From an uncultured Bradyrhizobium sp. (GTDB lineage: Bacteria; Pseudomonadota; Alphaproteobacteria; Rhizobiales; Xanthobacteraceae), in assembly GCF_947648125.1 (NCBI RefSeq), contig NZ_CANSMR010000007.1, forward strand, positions 248,001-312,000: a stretch of 64,000 bases of DNA. Reading direction: 5' to 3'. The notes beneath the pieces are model-generated. The model did not search any database and was not told the origin of the DNA. It saw only the letters and a program-made list of their open reading frames with translations. Numbering within the stretch: the first letter of the stretch is position 1; each line of letters opens with the position of its first letter. Below, piece after piece: positions 40,549 through 48,529 of this stretch. The translations under genes were made by a program, and so were the position numbers.

Positions 40549-41757
40549 ATGCAGCTTGAGAGTTTCGACGTCGTCGTGGTGGGCGCCGGCTTCTTCGGCG
40601 CCGTGATCGCCGAGCAGGTGGCGAGCAGGCTCGGCCGCTCGGTCTGCGTGCTCGACCGCCGTCCGCATATCGGCGGCAACGCCTATTCGGAAGTCGATTC
40701 CGACAGCGGCGTCGAGGTGCACCGCTACGGCACGCATATCTTCCACACCAATTCCGAGACCGTCTGGCGCTATCTGAACCGCTTCACCGAGTTCACCGAC
40801 TACCGTCACCGCGTCTTCACGGTGGCGAACGGCCGCGTCTATTCGATGCCGATCAACCTTGCGACGGTGTGCGCCGCGTTCGGCCGCATCATGTCGCCGG
40901 GCGACGCGCGTGCCGTGATCGCGGCGGAGGCGGCGGCGCATGGTGCCTCCGGGATCGGCAATCTCGAGGACAAGGCGATCGCCTCGGTCGGCCGCACGCT
41001 CTACGATCTCCTGATCCGCGGCTATACGCAGAAGCAGTGGCAGACCGATCCGCGCGAGCTCTCGGCCGACATCATCGGCCGCCTGCCGGTCCGCCTCACC
41101 TTCGATGACCGTTACTTCGCCGACCGTTATGAGGGCATGCCGCTCGACGGCTACACCGCGATCTTCCGCCGGATGCTCGATCATCCCGGAATCGCGGTGC
41201 ACCTCGGTGTCGACTATTTCGACGTCGCGGACCGGATCAACCCGCACCAGCTCGTGATCTATACCGGACCGATCGACCGCTTCTTCGGCTATGCCTGCGG
41301 TCATCTCGGCTGGCGCACCGTCGACTTCGCGCGCGAGGTCCATGACGTCGCCGATTTCCAGGGGGCTGCCGTCATCAACTATGCCGACGCCGAGGTGCCG
41401 TTCACCCGCATCCACGAGTTCAGGCATCTGCATCCGGAGCGCGCGCATGCCGGGACGCGGACCACGATCTACCGCGAATATTCCCGCTTCGCCGGCCGCA
41501 CCGACGAGCCGTATTACCCGATCAACACCGCCGCCGACCGCGCCATGCTCGCGTCCTATCATGCCATGACGGCATCGCATCCAAACGTCATCTTCGGCGG
41601 CCGGCTCGGCTCTTACAAATATCTCGACATGCACCAGGCGATCGGCGCCGCGCTGAAAACGTTCGAGCACGAGGTCGAGCCGTTCTTCGCTGGCGCAGAC
41701 ATGCGCCCCGGCGACACCGCCGCGCGCCGCCACGCCTTGTCGCCCTTGCCGGCGTGA
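40549..41757 (+). CDS. glf: UDP-galactopyranose mutase
   Basis: A 402-residue FAD enzyme converting UDP-galactopyranose to UDP-galactofuranose for cell-surface polysaccharide. Marks: VVVVGAGFFGAVIAEQVA (FAD motif), CVLDRRPHIGGNAYSE, HRYGTHIFHTNSETVWRYLNRF, the LIRGYTQKQWQTDPREL active-site segment and the C-terminal GGRLGSYKYLDMHQAIGAAL FAD-binding close. Length is typical. It is divergent from a CgeB-like glycosyltransferase with a 210-bp gap. Galactofuranose would go to lipopolysaccharide or exopolysaccharide. Confidence 0.97.
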   Translation: MQLESFDVVVVGAGFFGAVIAEQVASRLGRSVCVLDRRPHIGGNAYSEVDSDSGVEVHRYGTHIFHTNSETVWRYLNRFTEFTDYRHRVFTVANGRVYSMPINLATVCAAFGRIMSPGDARAVIAAEAAAHGASGIGNLEDKAIASVGRTLYDLLIRGYTQKQWQTDPRELSADIIGRLPVRLTFDDRYFADRYEGMPLDGYTAIFRRMLDHPGIAVHLGVDYFDVADRINPHQLVIYTGPIDRFFGYACGHLGWRTVDFAREVHDVADFQGAAVINYADAEVPFTRIHEFRHLHPERAHAGTRTTIYREYSRFAGRTDEPYYPINTAADRAMLASYHAMTASHPNVIFGGRLGSYKYLDMHQAIGAALKTFEHEVEPFFAGADMRPGDTAARRHALSPLPA

Positions 41758-41820
41758 TCTAAGCCTGCCGCAGCGGGCAGCGAATTCATAACAATCGCCC
41801 GCGGTCCCGGTGAGGAAACA

Positions 41821-43092
41821 ATGCGAAAGATCGCCATTGCCGCGGCTGCCGCCGCCACATGTCTTGCCTTCAACATCGCCCATGCCGCGCCGCCGCTGCC
41901 GGAAGCTTCGGCACATCAGGCCGGTTTCTCGGATCAGGGGCTGGCGCGGCTCGATGAGTTCTTCGCGCGCGAGATCGCGGCCAAGCGCGTGCCTGGTGCC
42001 GTGGTGGCGATCGCGCGCGACGGCCGGCTCGTGCACTACAAGGCCTATGGCCAGCTCGATCCGGTCAAGGGCACGCCGATGCCGATCGATGCCGTGTTCG
42101 CGCTGGCCTCGATGACCAAGCCGATGGCGGCGGTCGCGGGGCTGACTCTGATGGAGCAGGGGCGGCTGCCGCTGCAGGCGAAGGTCGCCGAGTTCTATCC
42201 GGCGTTCGCCGACATGAAGGTGGGCGTGCAGCAGGCCGACGGTTCGCTGACGATGGAGCCGCAGGCCCGGCCGATCTTCATCCACGATCTCTATCGCCAC
42301 ACCTCCGGCCTGATGTATGGCGGCCGGCCCGATAGCTCGAGCGCGCTGGCGCGGCTCTACCCCGACGGCACGGCGCCGGCGGTCGAGGGCGACACTCAGG
42401 CCTTCATCGACCGCATCACCAAGCTGCCTCTGGTGCACCAGCCCGGCACCGAGTTCGAATACGGCTTCTCGATCGACGTGCTCGGCGCCGTCGTCGAGAA
42501 GGTTTCCGGCCAGCGGCTCGGCGACTATCTTTCGGCCAATGTCTGGAAGCCGCTCGGCATGAAGGAAGCGACGTTCCACCCGACCGACGCCCAACGTGTG
42601 CGTCTGGCGCGTCCGTTCGCCAACGATCCGCTCACCGGCAAGCCGCAAGCCATCAAGCTGCTCGACACGCCGACCAAGTTCGACTGCGGCGGCGCCTGCT
42701 CGTTCGCCACCGTCGGCGACTATGTCCGCTTCGGACAGATGCTGCTCAACGGCGGCGAGCTCGACGGCAAGCGCATCCTCAGCCCCAAGACCGTGCACCT
42801 CATGACGTCGAACCATCTCGGGCCCGAGATCAAGAACAACGTCGCCGCAGTTGAGCCGCATCGCGGCGGCTTCGGCTTCGGGCTGGCGGTCGCGGTGCGG
42901 ACCAGCGAGGGCCTGGCGTCGGTCCCGGGCAATCCTGGCGAGTTCACCTGGAACGGCGCCTATGGCACGCAGTTCTTCTGCGATCCGAAGGAGCGTCTCG
43001 TGGTGGTGGTGGGAACCGCTGCTCCCGGCGAGCTGCGCAAATATTATCGCGAGAACGTGCAGGACATCGTCTACGGCGCGATGGTGAAGTAA
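41821..43092 (+). CDS. Serine hydrolase, beta-lactamase/esterase class C family
   Basis: A 423-residue exported protein with signal peptide (RKIAIAAAAAATCLAFNIAHA, cleavage about residue 22). The catalytic motif S97-M-T-K100 (LASMTKPMAAVAGL) and a YGFSIDVLGAVVEKVSG tyrosine motif near 215 mark the class C beta-lactamase/EstB fold; FGFGLAVAV and a late TWNGAYGTQFFCDP region complete the site. Many such enzymes are esterases or peptidases, not lactamases. Probably periplasmic. It follows glf by 63 bases and could be in the same transcript. A hairpin (GCCGCA/TGCGGC, 43093-43108) begins at the stop. Confidence 0.92.
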   Translation: MRKIAIAAAAAATCLAFNIAHAAPPLPEASAHQAGFSDQGLARLDEFFAREIAAKRVPGAVVAIARDGRLVHYKAYGQLDPVKGTPMPIDAVFALASMTKPMAAVAGLTLMEQGRLPLQAKVAEFYPAFADMKVGVQQADGSLTMEPQARPIFIHDLYRHTSGLMYGGRPDSSSALARLYPDGTAPAVEGDTQAFIDRITKLPLVHQPGTEFEYGFSIDVLGAVVEKVSGQRLGDYLSANVWKPLGMKEATFHPTDAQRVRLARPFANDPLTGKPQAIKLLDTPTKFDCGGACSFATVGDYVRFGQMLLNGGELDGKRILSPKTVHLMTSNHLGPEIKNNVAAVEPHRGGFGFGLAVAVRTSEGLASVPGNPGEFTWNGAYGTQFFCDPKERLVVVVGTAAPGELRKYYRENVQDIVYGAMVK

Positions 43093-43108
43093 GCCGCATC
43101 GCTGCGGC
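43093..43108 (+). terminator. Short hairpin after the serine hydrolase gene
   Basis: GCCGCA with TGCGGC around TCGC starts directly after the stop codon. It is short and has no U tract, so it is a weak terminator candidate. Confidence 0.4.
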
Positions 43109-43137
43109 CTCGTTCATGACATCCGCCGAACGGCAAG

Positions 43138-43170
43138 AAGGCCCATCGCTCAAACCGAGCGACGGGTCTT
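43138..43170 (-). terminator. Terminator-like hairpin for a minus-strand gene remnant
   Basis: AAGGCCCATCGCTC (43138-43151) pairs with GAGCGACGGGTCTT (43157-43170) at 12 of 14 positions plus two wobble pairs around a 5-nt loop. On the minus strand it lies 14 bases past the stop of the open frame at 43185-43361 and is followed by CTTCTTG, as expected for a genuine gene end. Confidence 0.55.
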
Positions 43171-43184
43171 CAGATTTGCGTGGG

Positions 43185-43361
43185 CTACCACTGCCGGTAG
43201 ACGCCGGTCAGCATACCATTGTTGTTCACTTCGGGACCGACGTCGCCCTGCGACGAGCTCGGCGTCGGATGGTTGGTGCCGTTGACTGCGCCATACGTGT
43301 CCGGTTGCCAGCCCGGTCGTGCCGTCGCTGTGCCCGGTCGAATGCATTCGGTGCTGGGCCG
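43185..43361 (-). pseudogene. Remnant of a small protein gene (no start codon)
   Basis: A minus-strand frame of 58 codons, closed upstream by TAG and without ATG, GTG or TTG, ends in a protein-like sequence: RPGWQPDTYGAVNGTNHPTP, then SSSQGDVGPEVNNNGMLTGV and YRQW, then stop. It is Pro/Gly/Asn-rich, like small exported rhizobial proteins, and is followed by a terminator-like hairpin. The missing 5' part suggests a decayed gene. The rest of the 43093-43638 gap holds a GCCCGCC/GGGCGGGC hairpin near 43442-43461 and the promoter of the next gene, but no other gene. Confidence 0.42.
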
Positions 43362-43638
43362 CTATGCGTTTCCGGCTATAACGCCCTGCAGCCGGCCGCG
43401 CCCGCGGTGCTTCGAAGGGGCGGGCGGTTCGTAAAAGGAAGCCCGCCGACCGGGGCGGGCAAGGTCTCAGGGAGGAAAACGCTCTGACAAGGGAGCGTAC
43501 AGCCAGTCTCGTCGATTCGATGGCGGATGCGAAGATCGTATAACTACTGTCATCAGGGCCGGCATTATGCGAATGCTGCGGCGGGCTGCGGCGGCCTGGC
43601 AGGGCGCAATAACGGGACGCGAATAACAGGGGAAGTTC

Positions 43639-44940
43639 ATGAGCACGTCTGGAGTTTTTGCCCGCGTCGTCGCGGCGATCGGGGCCGGCGCCGTGGCGTG
43701 GCGGCGGATGCAGGGCGCCGAGCCCGCACCGGCCTGGGGCAGCGCGCCGCAAATCCCGGCGGCGAAGTCGCAGGGCGCGATCCCGACGCTCAAGATGCCG
43801 ACGGCAAGGGGCTGGGACAAGGGCCAGCTTCCGACCGCAGCGCCAGGGCTCAAGGTTAACGCCTTTGCCGCCGGGCTCGATCATCCGCGCTGGATCAACG
43901 TGCTGCCGAACGGCGATGTCCTGATCGCGGAGGCGACGCAAATCGCAGGAACGCCGCGCAGTGTCTTCCACTATGCGATGCAGGCGACGATGCGCCGCGC
44001 CGCCGCCCTCGGCGTCAGCGCCAACCGCATCACGCTGCTGCGCGACCGCGATGGCGATGGCGTCGCCGAAAGCCGCGGTGCCTTCATGGAGGGGCTACGC
44101 CAGCCGTTCGGCATGGCGCTGATCGGCGACACCTTCTATGTCGGCAACACCGACGGCGTGGTCGCGTTTCCGTACACCGCGGGCGCCGATCGCATCACGG
44201 CGGAGGGACGCAAGCTCGTCACCTTCAAGCCCGACGGGCACTGGACGCGCAGCCTGCTGCCGAGCGCCGACGGCAAGAAGCTCTATGCCGGCGTCGGCTC
44301 GCTCAGCAACATCGCGGAAGGCGGCTTTGCGGTCGAGGAGGGCCGTGCCGCGATCTATGAGCTTGATCTCGCCGCCGGCACCAGCCGCATCTTCGCCGGC
44401 GGCCTGCGCAATCCGGTCGGGCTCGCATGGGAGCCGACCACGAATGTGCTGTGGACCGTCGTCAATGAGCGCGACGGCATCGGCGACGAGACGCCGCCTG
44501 ATTATCTCACCTCGGTGCGCGACGGCGGCTTCTATGGCTGGCCCTATTGCTACTGGGGCAAGACTGTGGACGATCGCGTGCCGCAGGATCCGGCGATGGT
44601 CGCCAAGGCGATCCAGCCGGACTACGCGCTCGGCGGCCACACCGCATCGCTCGGTCTGTGCTGGATGCCGGCGGGCACGCTGCCGGGTTTCCCCGACGGC
44701 ATGGCGATCGGCCAGCACGGCTCGTGGAATCGCTCGACGCTGTCGGGCTACAAGGTGGTGTTCGTGCCGTTTACGAACGGCCGCCCCTCAGGCCCCGCGC
44801 GCGACATCCTGTCCGGCTTCCTCGCGCCCGACGAGAAGGTGTCGTACGGCCGACCGGTCGGCGTCGCGCTCGGCCCCGACGGCTCGCTGCTCGTGGCCGA
44901 CGATGTCGGCAACGTGATCTGGCGCGTCACGGGGGCGTAG
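43639..44940 (+). CDS. PQQ-dependent sugar (L-sorbosone) dehydrogenase-like protein
   Basis: A 433-residue six-blade beta-propeller of the soluble glucose/sorbosone dehydrogenase family. Marks: GLDHPRWINVLPNGDVLIAEATQIAGTPRS, NRITLLRDRDGDGVAESRGAFMEGLRQPFGMALIG, FAGGLRNPVGLAWEPTTNVLWTVVNERDGIGDETPPDYLTSV with the following GGFYGWPYCYWG, and the final VADDVGNVIWRVTG. Such enzymes oxidise sugars in the periplasm with PQQ. The N-terminus has one hydrophobic stretch (residues 8-22) serving as a signal or anchor. No PQQ synthesis genes are in view. A terminator-like hairpin follows at 44973-45007. Confidence 0.9.
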   Translation: MSTSGVFARVVAAIGAGAVAWRRMQGAEPAPAWGSAPQIPAAKSQGAIPTLKMPTARGWDKGQLPTAAPGLKVNAFAAGLDHPRWINVLPNGDVLIAEATQIAGTPRSVFHYAMQATMRRAAALGVSANRITLLRDRDGDGVAESRGAFMEGLRQPFGMALIGDTFYVGNTDGVVAFPYTAGADRITAEGRKLVTFKPDGHWTRSLLPSADGKKLYAGVGSLSNIAEGGFAVEEGRAAIYELDLAAGTSRIFAGGLRNPVGLAWEPTTNVLWTVVNERDGIGDETPPDYLTSVRDGGFYGWPYCYWGKTVDDRVPQDPAMVAKAIQPDYALGGHTASLGLCWMPAGTLPGFPDGMAIGQHGSWNRSTLSGYKVVFVPFTNGRPSGPARDILSGFLAPDEKVSYGRPVGVALGPDGSLLVADDVGNVIWRVTGA

Positions 44941-44972
44941 GTCGCTCCTCACACTACCGCCAAAACTGCTTG

Positions 44973-45007
44973 AACGGCGCGGCTTCGATCGATCGGAGCC
45001 GCGTCGT
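44973..45007 (+). terminator. Terminator hairpin after the sorbosone dehydrogenase-like gene
   Basis: AACGGCGCGGCT pairs with AGCCGCGTCGTT (one unpaired position in each arm) around 12 bases, followed by TCATTT. It lies 33 bases after the stop. Confidence 0.6.
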
Positions 45008-45031
45008 TTCATTTGCGACAATCCGTTAGTA

Positions 45032-45058
45032 TTGACTTACCGTAAGCAATAGCTTACG
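45032..45058 (+). promoter_or_regulatory. Promoter and palindromic operator of the ArsR-type operon
   Basis: CGTAAGC (45041-45047) and GCTTACG (45052-45058) form a perfect 7-bp inverted repeat around AATA. A -35-like TTGACT lies at 45032-45037 and the palindrome fills the spacer up to the expected -10 zone (45055-45060). The start codon is 28 bases downstream. This is the position expected for self-repression by the ArsR-type protein encoded next. Confidence 0.75.
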
Positions 45059-45085
45059 CTTATTTCGACAACGGACGATGCGATC

Positions 45086-45412
45086 ATGATCAGCGCAGAA
45101 CGCGCGCTCGACGCGCTGGGAGATCCGACCCGCCGCCTGGTGTTCAAGCGGCTGCGCGAGGGCAATCGATCGGTGCAGGAGATCGCCGATGGCCTCAAGG
45201 TGAGCCGTCCGGCGGTCTCGCAGCATCTTCGGGTGCTGAAGGACGCGGGCCTTGCCGTGGTGCGGATCGAAGGCACGCGGCGGCTCTACGCCATCGACAT
45301 CCGCGGGCTCGAGAGCCTGCGCGGCTGGCTCGACGGATTCTGGGACAAGACGCTCACTTCGTTCAAGCAAGCGGCCGAACGCGAAGCCGCAAGAGAGAGG
45401 AGATCCCGATGA
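45086..45412 (+). CDS. ArsR/SmtB family transcriptional regulator (non-metal type)
   Basis: A 108-residue winged-helix repressor: ALDALGDPTRRLVFKRLREGNRSVQEIADGLKVSRPAVSQHLRVLKDAGLAVVRIEGTRRLYAIDIRGLESLRGWLDGFWDK. It has no cysteine, so the metal sites of classical ArsR/SmtB are absent. This branch regularly precedes an SRPBCC/AHSA1 gene, as here, with a four-base ATGA overlap. The 45041-45058 palindrome directly upstream is its probable operator. The inducer is unknown. Confidence 0.95.
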   Translation: MISAERALDALGDPTRRLVFKRLREGNRSVQEIADGLKVSRPAVSQHLRVLKDAGLAVVRIEGTRRLYAIDIRGLESLRGWLDGFWDKTLTSFKQAAEREAARERRSR

Positions 45413-45909
45413 CGACGCAAGCGACCTCCGACAATTACGATCCCTACAGCGTCCGCAAGGTGATGAATGTCGAGGCGCCGCCGGCGGTGGCCTGGCGCGT
45501 CTTCACCGAGCAGATGGGCACGTGGTGGCCGCTCGCGCATTACAAGATCGGCAAGACCAATGCGATCGACGCGATCATGGAGCCCCGCGTCGGCGGCCGC
45601 TGGTACGAGCGCGGCGACGACGGCAGCACCTGCGACTGGGGCAGCGTGCTGCTCTGGGAGCCGCCGTCGCGCCTCGTGCTGTCGTGGGACATCACGGCGG
45701 ACTGGCAGTACGATCCGAACTTGAAGACCGAGATCGAGGTGCGCTTCATCGCCGACGGCAAGGACGCCACCCGCGTCGAGCTGGAGCACCGCAAGCTCGA
45801 CCGCTACGGGGCGCGCGCTGCCGAGATGCGCCGCGTGTTCGATACCGAAGGCGATTGGGGCCGTCTGCTCGCGATGTTCGCGGCGCGCGCCGCGCAAGGG
45901 TCGCAGTAG
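45409..45909 (+). CDS. SRPBCC (AHSA1/START-like) domain protein
   Basis: A 166-residue SRPBCC fold protein (helix-grip, hydrophobic cavity): VRKVMNVEAPPAVAWRVFTEQMGTWWPLAHYKIGKTNAIDAIMEPRVGGRWYERGDDGSTCDWGSVLLWEPPSRLVLSWDIT, then a long C-terminal helix. Such proteins bind hydrophobic ligands or act as cochaperone-like factors. The start overlaps the ArsR stop by ATGA, so the two are translationally coupled. The ligand of this protein might be the signal sensed by the operon. Confidence 0.93.
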   Translation: MTTQATSDNYDPYSVRKVMNVEAPPAVAWRVFTEQMGTWWPLAHYKIGKTNAIDAIMEPRVGGRWYERGDDGSTCDWGSVLLWEPPSRLVLSWDITADWQYDPNLKTEIEVRFIADGKDATRVELEHRKLDRYGARAAEMRRVFDTEGDWGRLLAMFAARAAQGSQ

Positions 45910-46134
45910 CCGGATAGAGCGCGACATTGCTCTTGTAGCCGCGTGCGAATGGGTAATGGCTCCTGACGGATCGCACGCCTGGCGGGAACTCAAAAATCCC
46001 TCCAGGCCGATAGCTCGGAAGCGCATAAAACCGGAATGAAATCCATAGCGGTTTTCAACCATGCCCCTTGAACCTTCCTCAACTTCCGCGGCCGATGCTC
46101 CGCCTGCTGACGGGATCGACAAGGAGCTCAAAGC

Positions 46135-46482
46135 ATGCCGGCCAAAGGACGAGCGACCGCGACCAATGCCACCGCGCAATCGCGCGAGGATATCCTGAAC
46201 GCGCGGGCCATCAGCACGCTGGGCGCCGGCGTCGTCAACGCGATGAGTGCGGTCGGCGCCGCCGTCATCAAGAAGCACAAGCCGGCGCTCGGCAAGAGCC
46301 CGGATTGGTTCTGGCACGTGTTCGCGAAATGCGAGGCCAAGGCCGCGCGCGTCGCCGAGCAGGCCGCGCGCGATCCGGAGGCCTGTGGCGATGCCACCTT
46401 CATCGAGGTCTATGCCGCGCAACTGCCGAAGCTGATGGCATCCGCACTCGAGAGCCACGACAAGGCGCTCAAGGCGAAGTGA
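46135..46482 (+). CDS. Hypothetical Ala-rich helical protein
   Basis: A 115-residue protein without signal peptide. It is Ala/Lys-rich and predicted mostly helical, with SREDILNARAISTLGAGVVNAMSAVGAAVIKKHKPALGK and a PDWFWHVFAKCEAKAARVAEQAARDPEACGD segment holding both cysteines. Two Trp residues stand close together in an otherwise low-complexity chain. I do not recognise a family. An AGGAGC-like site lies just before ATG 46135. A perfect hairpin at 46632-46653 may end its transcript. Confidence 0.68.
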   Translation: MPAKGRATATNATAQSREDILNARAISTLGAGVVNAMSAVGAAVIKKHKPALGKSPDWFWHVFAKCEAKAARVAEQAARDPEACGDATFIEVYAAQLPKLMASALESHDKALKAK

Positions 46483-46631
46483 CGTGGCGTGAGGTGACGT
46501 GGCGTCAAGAAGAAGATCGACAACGGCGATCGTGCCGTTGTCGTTCCCGTGATCTCTCTGCCAGGTCGCTGCGCAGAGCAGCCATGCAGCTGAAACCGCG
46601 ACCCGTCGCCGTTCGTATTCAATAGGTGGCG

Positions 46632-46653
46632 GAAGCCCGCGCCCGCGGGCTTC
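46632..46653 (+). terminator. Perfect palindromic hairpin
   Basis: GAAGCCCGCG and CGCGGGCTTC pair perfectly around CC, 150 bases after the 46135-46482 gene and 23 bases before the next small gene. A TTCTTAT stretch follows, compatible with termination on the plus strand. Confidence 0.6.
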
Positions 46654-46675
46654 GGATTCTTATCCGGGACGGTTG

Positions 46676-46840
46676 ATGGTGAAGCACCTTGTTTCCGATG
46701 AAGAGAAGTGTGACGCGTGTAACGGGACGGGCTTTCCAGCGGTGAAGCAGCCGAGCGAGCCGGGACGGAAGATCTATCCCGAGCCTTGCAAGAAATGCGG
46801 CGGCAAGGGGCGGATCAGGAAAGCGACGTGGGGGAAATAG
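46676..46840 (+). CDS. 54-residue DnaJ-type zinc finger protein
   Basis: An open frame from ATG 46676 to TAG 46840. The protein has two CxxCxGxG motifs: CDACNGTG (Cys12, Cys15) and CKKCGGKG (Cys38, Cys41), joined by a basic linker. This is one complete zinc-binding unit of the DnaJ cysteine-rich domain, without the J domain or substrate-binding parts. Free-standing mini-proteins of this type occur widely in rhizobia without a known function; zinc binding is near certain. A palindromic repeat begins 23 bases downstream. Confidence 0.8.
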   Translation: MVKHLVSDEEKCDACNGTGFPAVKQPSEPGRKIYPEPCKKCGGKGRIRKATWGK

Positions 46841-46862
46841 CCGCGCAAAGGCAATCAGTCCT

Positions 46863-46948
46863 GTAGGGCGGGTTAGCGTGAGCGTAACCCGCCGCAACGC
46901 GATGCGCTGAAGCAGAGGCGGGTTACGGCTTCGCCTAACCCGCCCTAC
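46863..46948. repeat. Palindromic intergenic repeat, GTAGGGCGGGTTAG family
   Basis: GTAGGGCGGGTTAG (46863-46876) and CTAACCCGCCCTAC (46935-46948) are perfect 14-bp terminal inverted repeats, with a second GGGTTA/TAACCC pair inside. The element is typical of alpha- and betaproteobacterial REP-like sequences, and no transposase is linked. Confidence 0.85.
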
Positions 46949-47065
46949 GTATCGGCTTGCGCGGAGGTGCAACCGCGTGTGACGCGCGTCACGGCGGGAG
47001 CCAGCGCCGCGAGCCATTGATAGCGCCATGAACGGGCGGTCCTCCCGTCGATCATGGAGCTGAAG

Positions 47066-48529
47066 ATGACGTCCTCCCTTGCAATCAGTGTTTCCGATGA
47101 CGGCCTTGCTCTGGTGCCGGAGCATGATCAAGCCGCCGCGTCGCTCGTTCCCGCCGATGCGGCCGGCGCGCCGCAGCGCCAGTTCTGGGAGACCGAGCAC
47201 ACCCGCCCGGATTTTCAGCCCTCCAATGACGCAGCACCCGAGCTGGTCGCGGCCACCGCCAACTATCTCGGCGAATGCATGCGTCATCCCTATCTGCCGG
47301 TGTCGGAAATCCGCGCGCGGCAGTTCGCCCGGATCAAGGAGCTGGTCGAGCTCGCCTACCGCGACATTCCGGTCTACCGCGCCAAGTATGATGCGGCCGG
47401 CTTCAAGCCGGAGCATCTGCGCGACTATGACGACATCCAGAAGATCCCTGTCATCACCAAGCCGGAGCTGGTCGCGGCCTTCCCCGACCAGTGCGTCAAC
47501 AAGAAGTACAAGCCGGAAAACCTGTTTCCGACGCGCTCATCGGGCTCGTCCGGCCAGACGTTGCTGATCCGCGTCGACTATGACGCCGTCATCACCGACA
47601 CCATCCAGGGCGTCCGCCAGTTCGCAATGCAGAGCGGCGGCAATTACCGCGCCGAGGATTTGCTGGCTCACGTCTACACCGTGCCGTGGTGGTTCGATTC
47701 GATCGGCGGCGATTATCCGACCGCTTTCATCTCGAACCTGATCCCGCCGGCCCGCGTCGCCCAGCATCTGCGCTATCTCGGGCCGAAGATCCTGTCGCTC
47801 TATCCGTCGAGCCTCGATGCGCTGATGCCGCATGTCGACGAGTTCCGCTCTTCGCTCAATCTCGCGGTGACGCATTCGGAATATTCCTCGCGCGCCGCCC
47901 GTGCGGAATGGTCGCGCCAGCTCGGCGTGCTCGTGCTCGACGAATATTCCTCCGAGGAAGCGACGCGGATCGCGCTCGAGATGCCCGACGGCCAGTATCA
48001 CGTCTGCGAGGACACCGTGCATCTCGACGTGCTCGACCCCGTCACGATGCAGCCGCAGGCGCCCGGCCAGTCCGGCATCGCCGTGATCACCAACCTGCTC
48101 AACGAGGCGATGCCGTTCATCCGCTACGTGCAGGGCGACTACATCACCCAGCCGGCCAATCCTGCGCCGTCTGACATCAACTGGTCGCAGATCGCCAGCA
48201 TCGACGGCCGGCTCAACGATGCCTTCGTCAACCGCGACGGCCGCAAGGTCCCGGCCGGCAGCATTCTGGATGCAACCTATCGCTGGATGTTCGACTGTAA
48301 CCTGCATCTGGCGCAGTTCGAGATCGTGCAGCGCGGCGTCGATCTCGTCGAGGCGCGCGTCGTGCTCGGCCAGGATACGCCGATGTCGCGGCTGCACGGC
48401 TCGGTCGCGCACCTCGAGGATCTGCTCGCCGCCTGCCTCGAGCATCCGGTCCGGGTGCAGGCCAACGCGCTGCTCGCGTTCCCGCCCAAGGTCGGCAAGC
48501 GCCGCCCGATCCGCCGCGAGATCGATTGA
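47066..48529 (+). CDS. PaaK/CapK-like adenylate-forming enzyme
   Basis: A 487-residue protein of the phenylacetate-CoA ligase-like adenylating superfamily. Marks: ELAYRDIPVYRAKYDAAGFKPEHLRDYDDIQKIPVITKPEL (PaaK N-terminal block), the phosphate loop TRSSGSSGQT, the adenine/acid region VLVLDEYSSEEATRIALEMP, and MPFIRYVQGDYITQ with a later SIDGRLNDAFVNRDGRKVPAG hinge. It should activate a carboxylic acid as acyl-AMP, perhaps passing it to CoA, an amine or a carrier. ATG 47066 has GGAG six bases upstream; 47054 is an alternative. The stop overlaps the permease start, so it belongs to the ABC exporter operon. Confidence 0.88.
   Translation: MTSSLAISVSDDGLALVPEHDQAAASLVPADAAGAPQRQFWETEHTRPDFQPSNDAAPELVAATANYLGECMRHPYLPVSEIRARQFARIKELVELAYRDIPVYRAKYDAAGFKPEHLRDYDDIQKIPVITKPELVAAFPDQCVNKKYKPENLFPTRSSGSSGQTLLIRVDYDAVITDTIQGVRQFAMQSGGNYRAEDLLAHVYTVPWWFDSIGGDYPTAFISNLIPPARVAQHLRYLGPKILSLYPSSLDALMPHVDEFRSSLNLAVTHSEYSSRAARAEWSRQLGVLVLDEYSSEEATRIALEMPDGQYHVCEDTVHLDVLDPVTMQPQAPGQSGIAVITNLLNEAMPFIRYVQGDYITQPANPAPSDINWSQIASIDGRLNDAFVNRDGRKVPAGSILDATYRWMFDCNLHLAQFEIVQRGVDLVEARVVLGQDTPMSRLHGSVAHLEDLLAACLEHPVRVQANALLAFPPKVGKRRPIRREID

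Noticed and set aside
40516-42861. A 780-codon minus-strand frame over glf and the serine hydrolase
   Set aside because: Shadow frame; glf and the hydrolase are certain.
45086-45412. Metal-sensing ArsR
   Set aside because: The protein has no cysteine and lacks the known His/Asp metal site pattern; linkage to an SRPBCC gene indicates a different branch.
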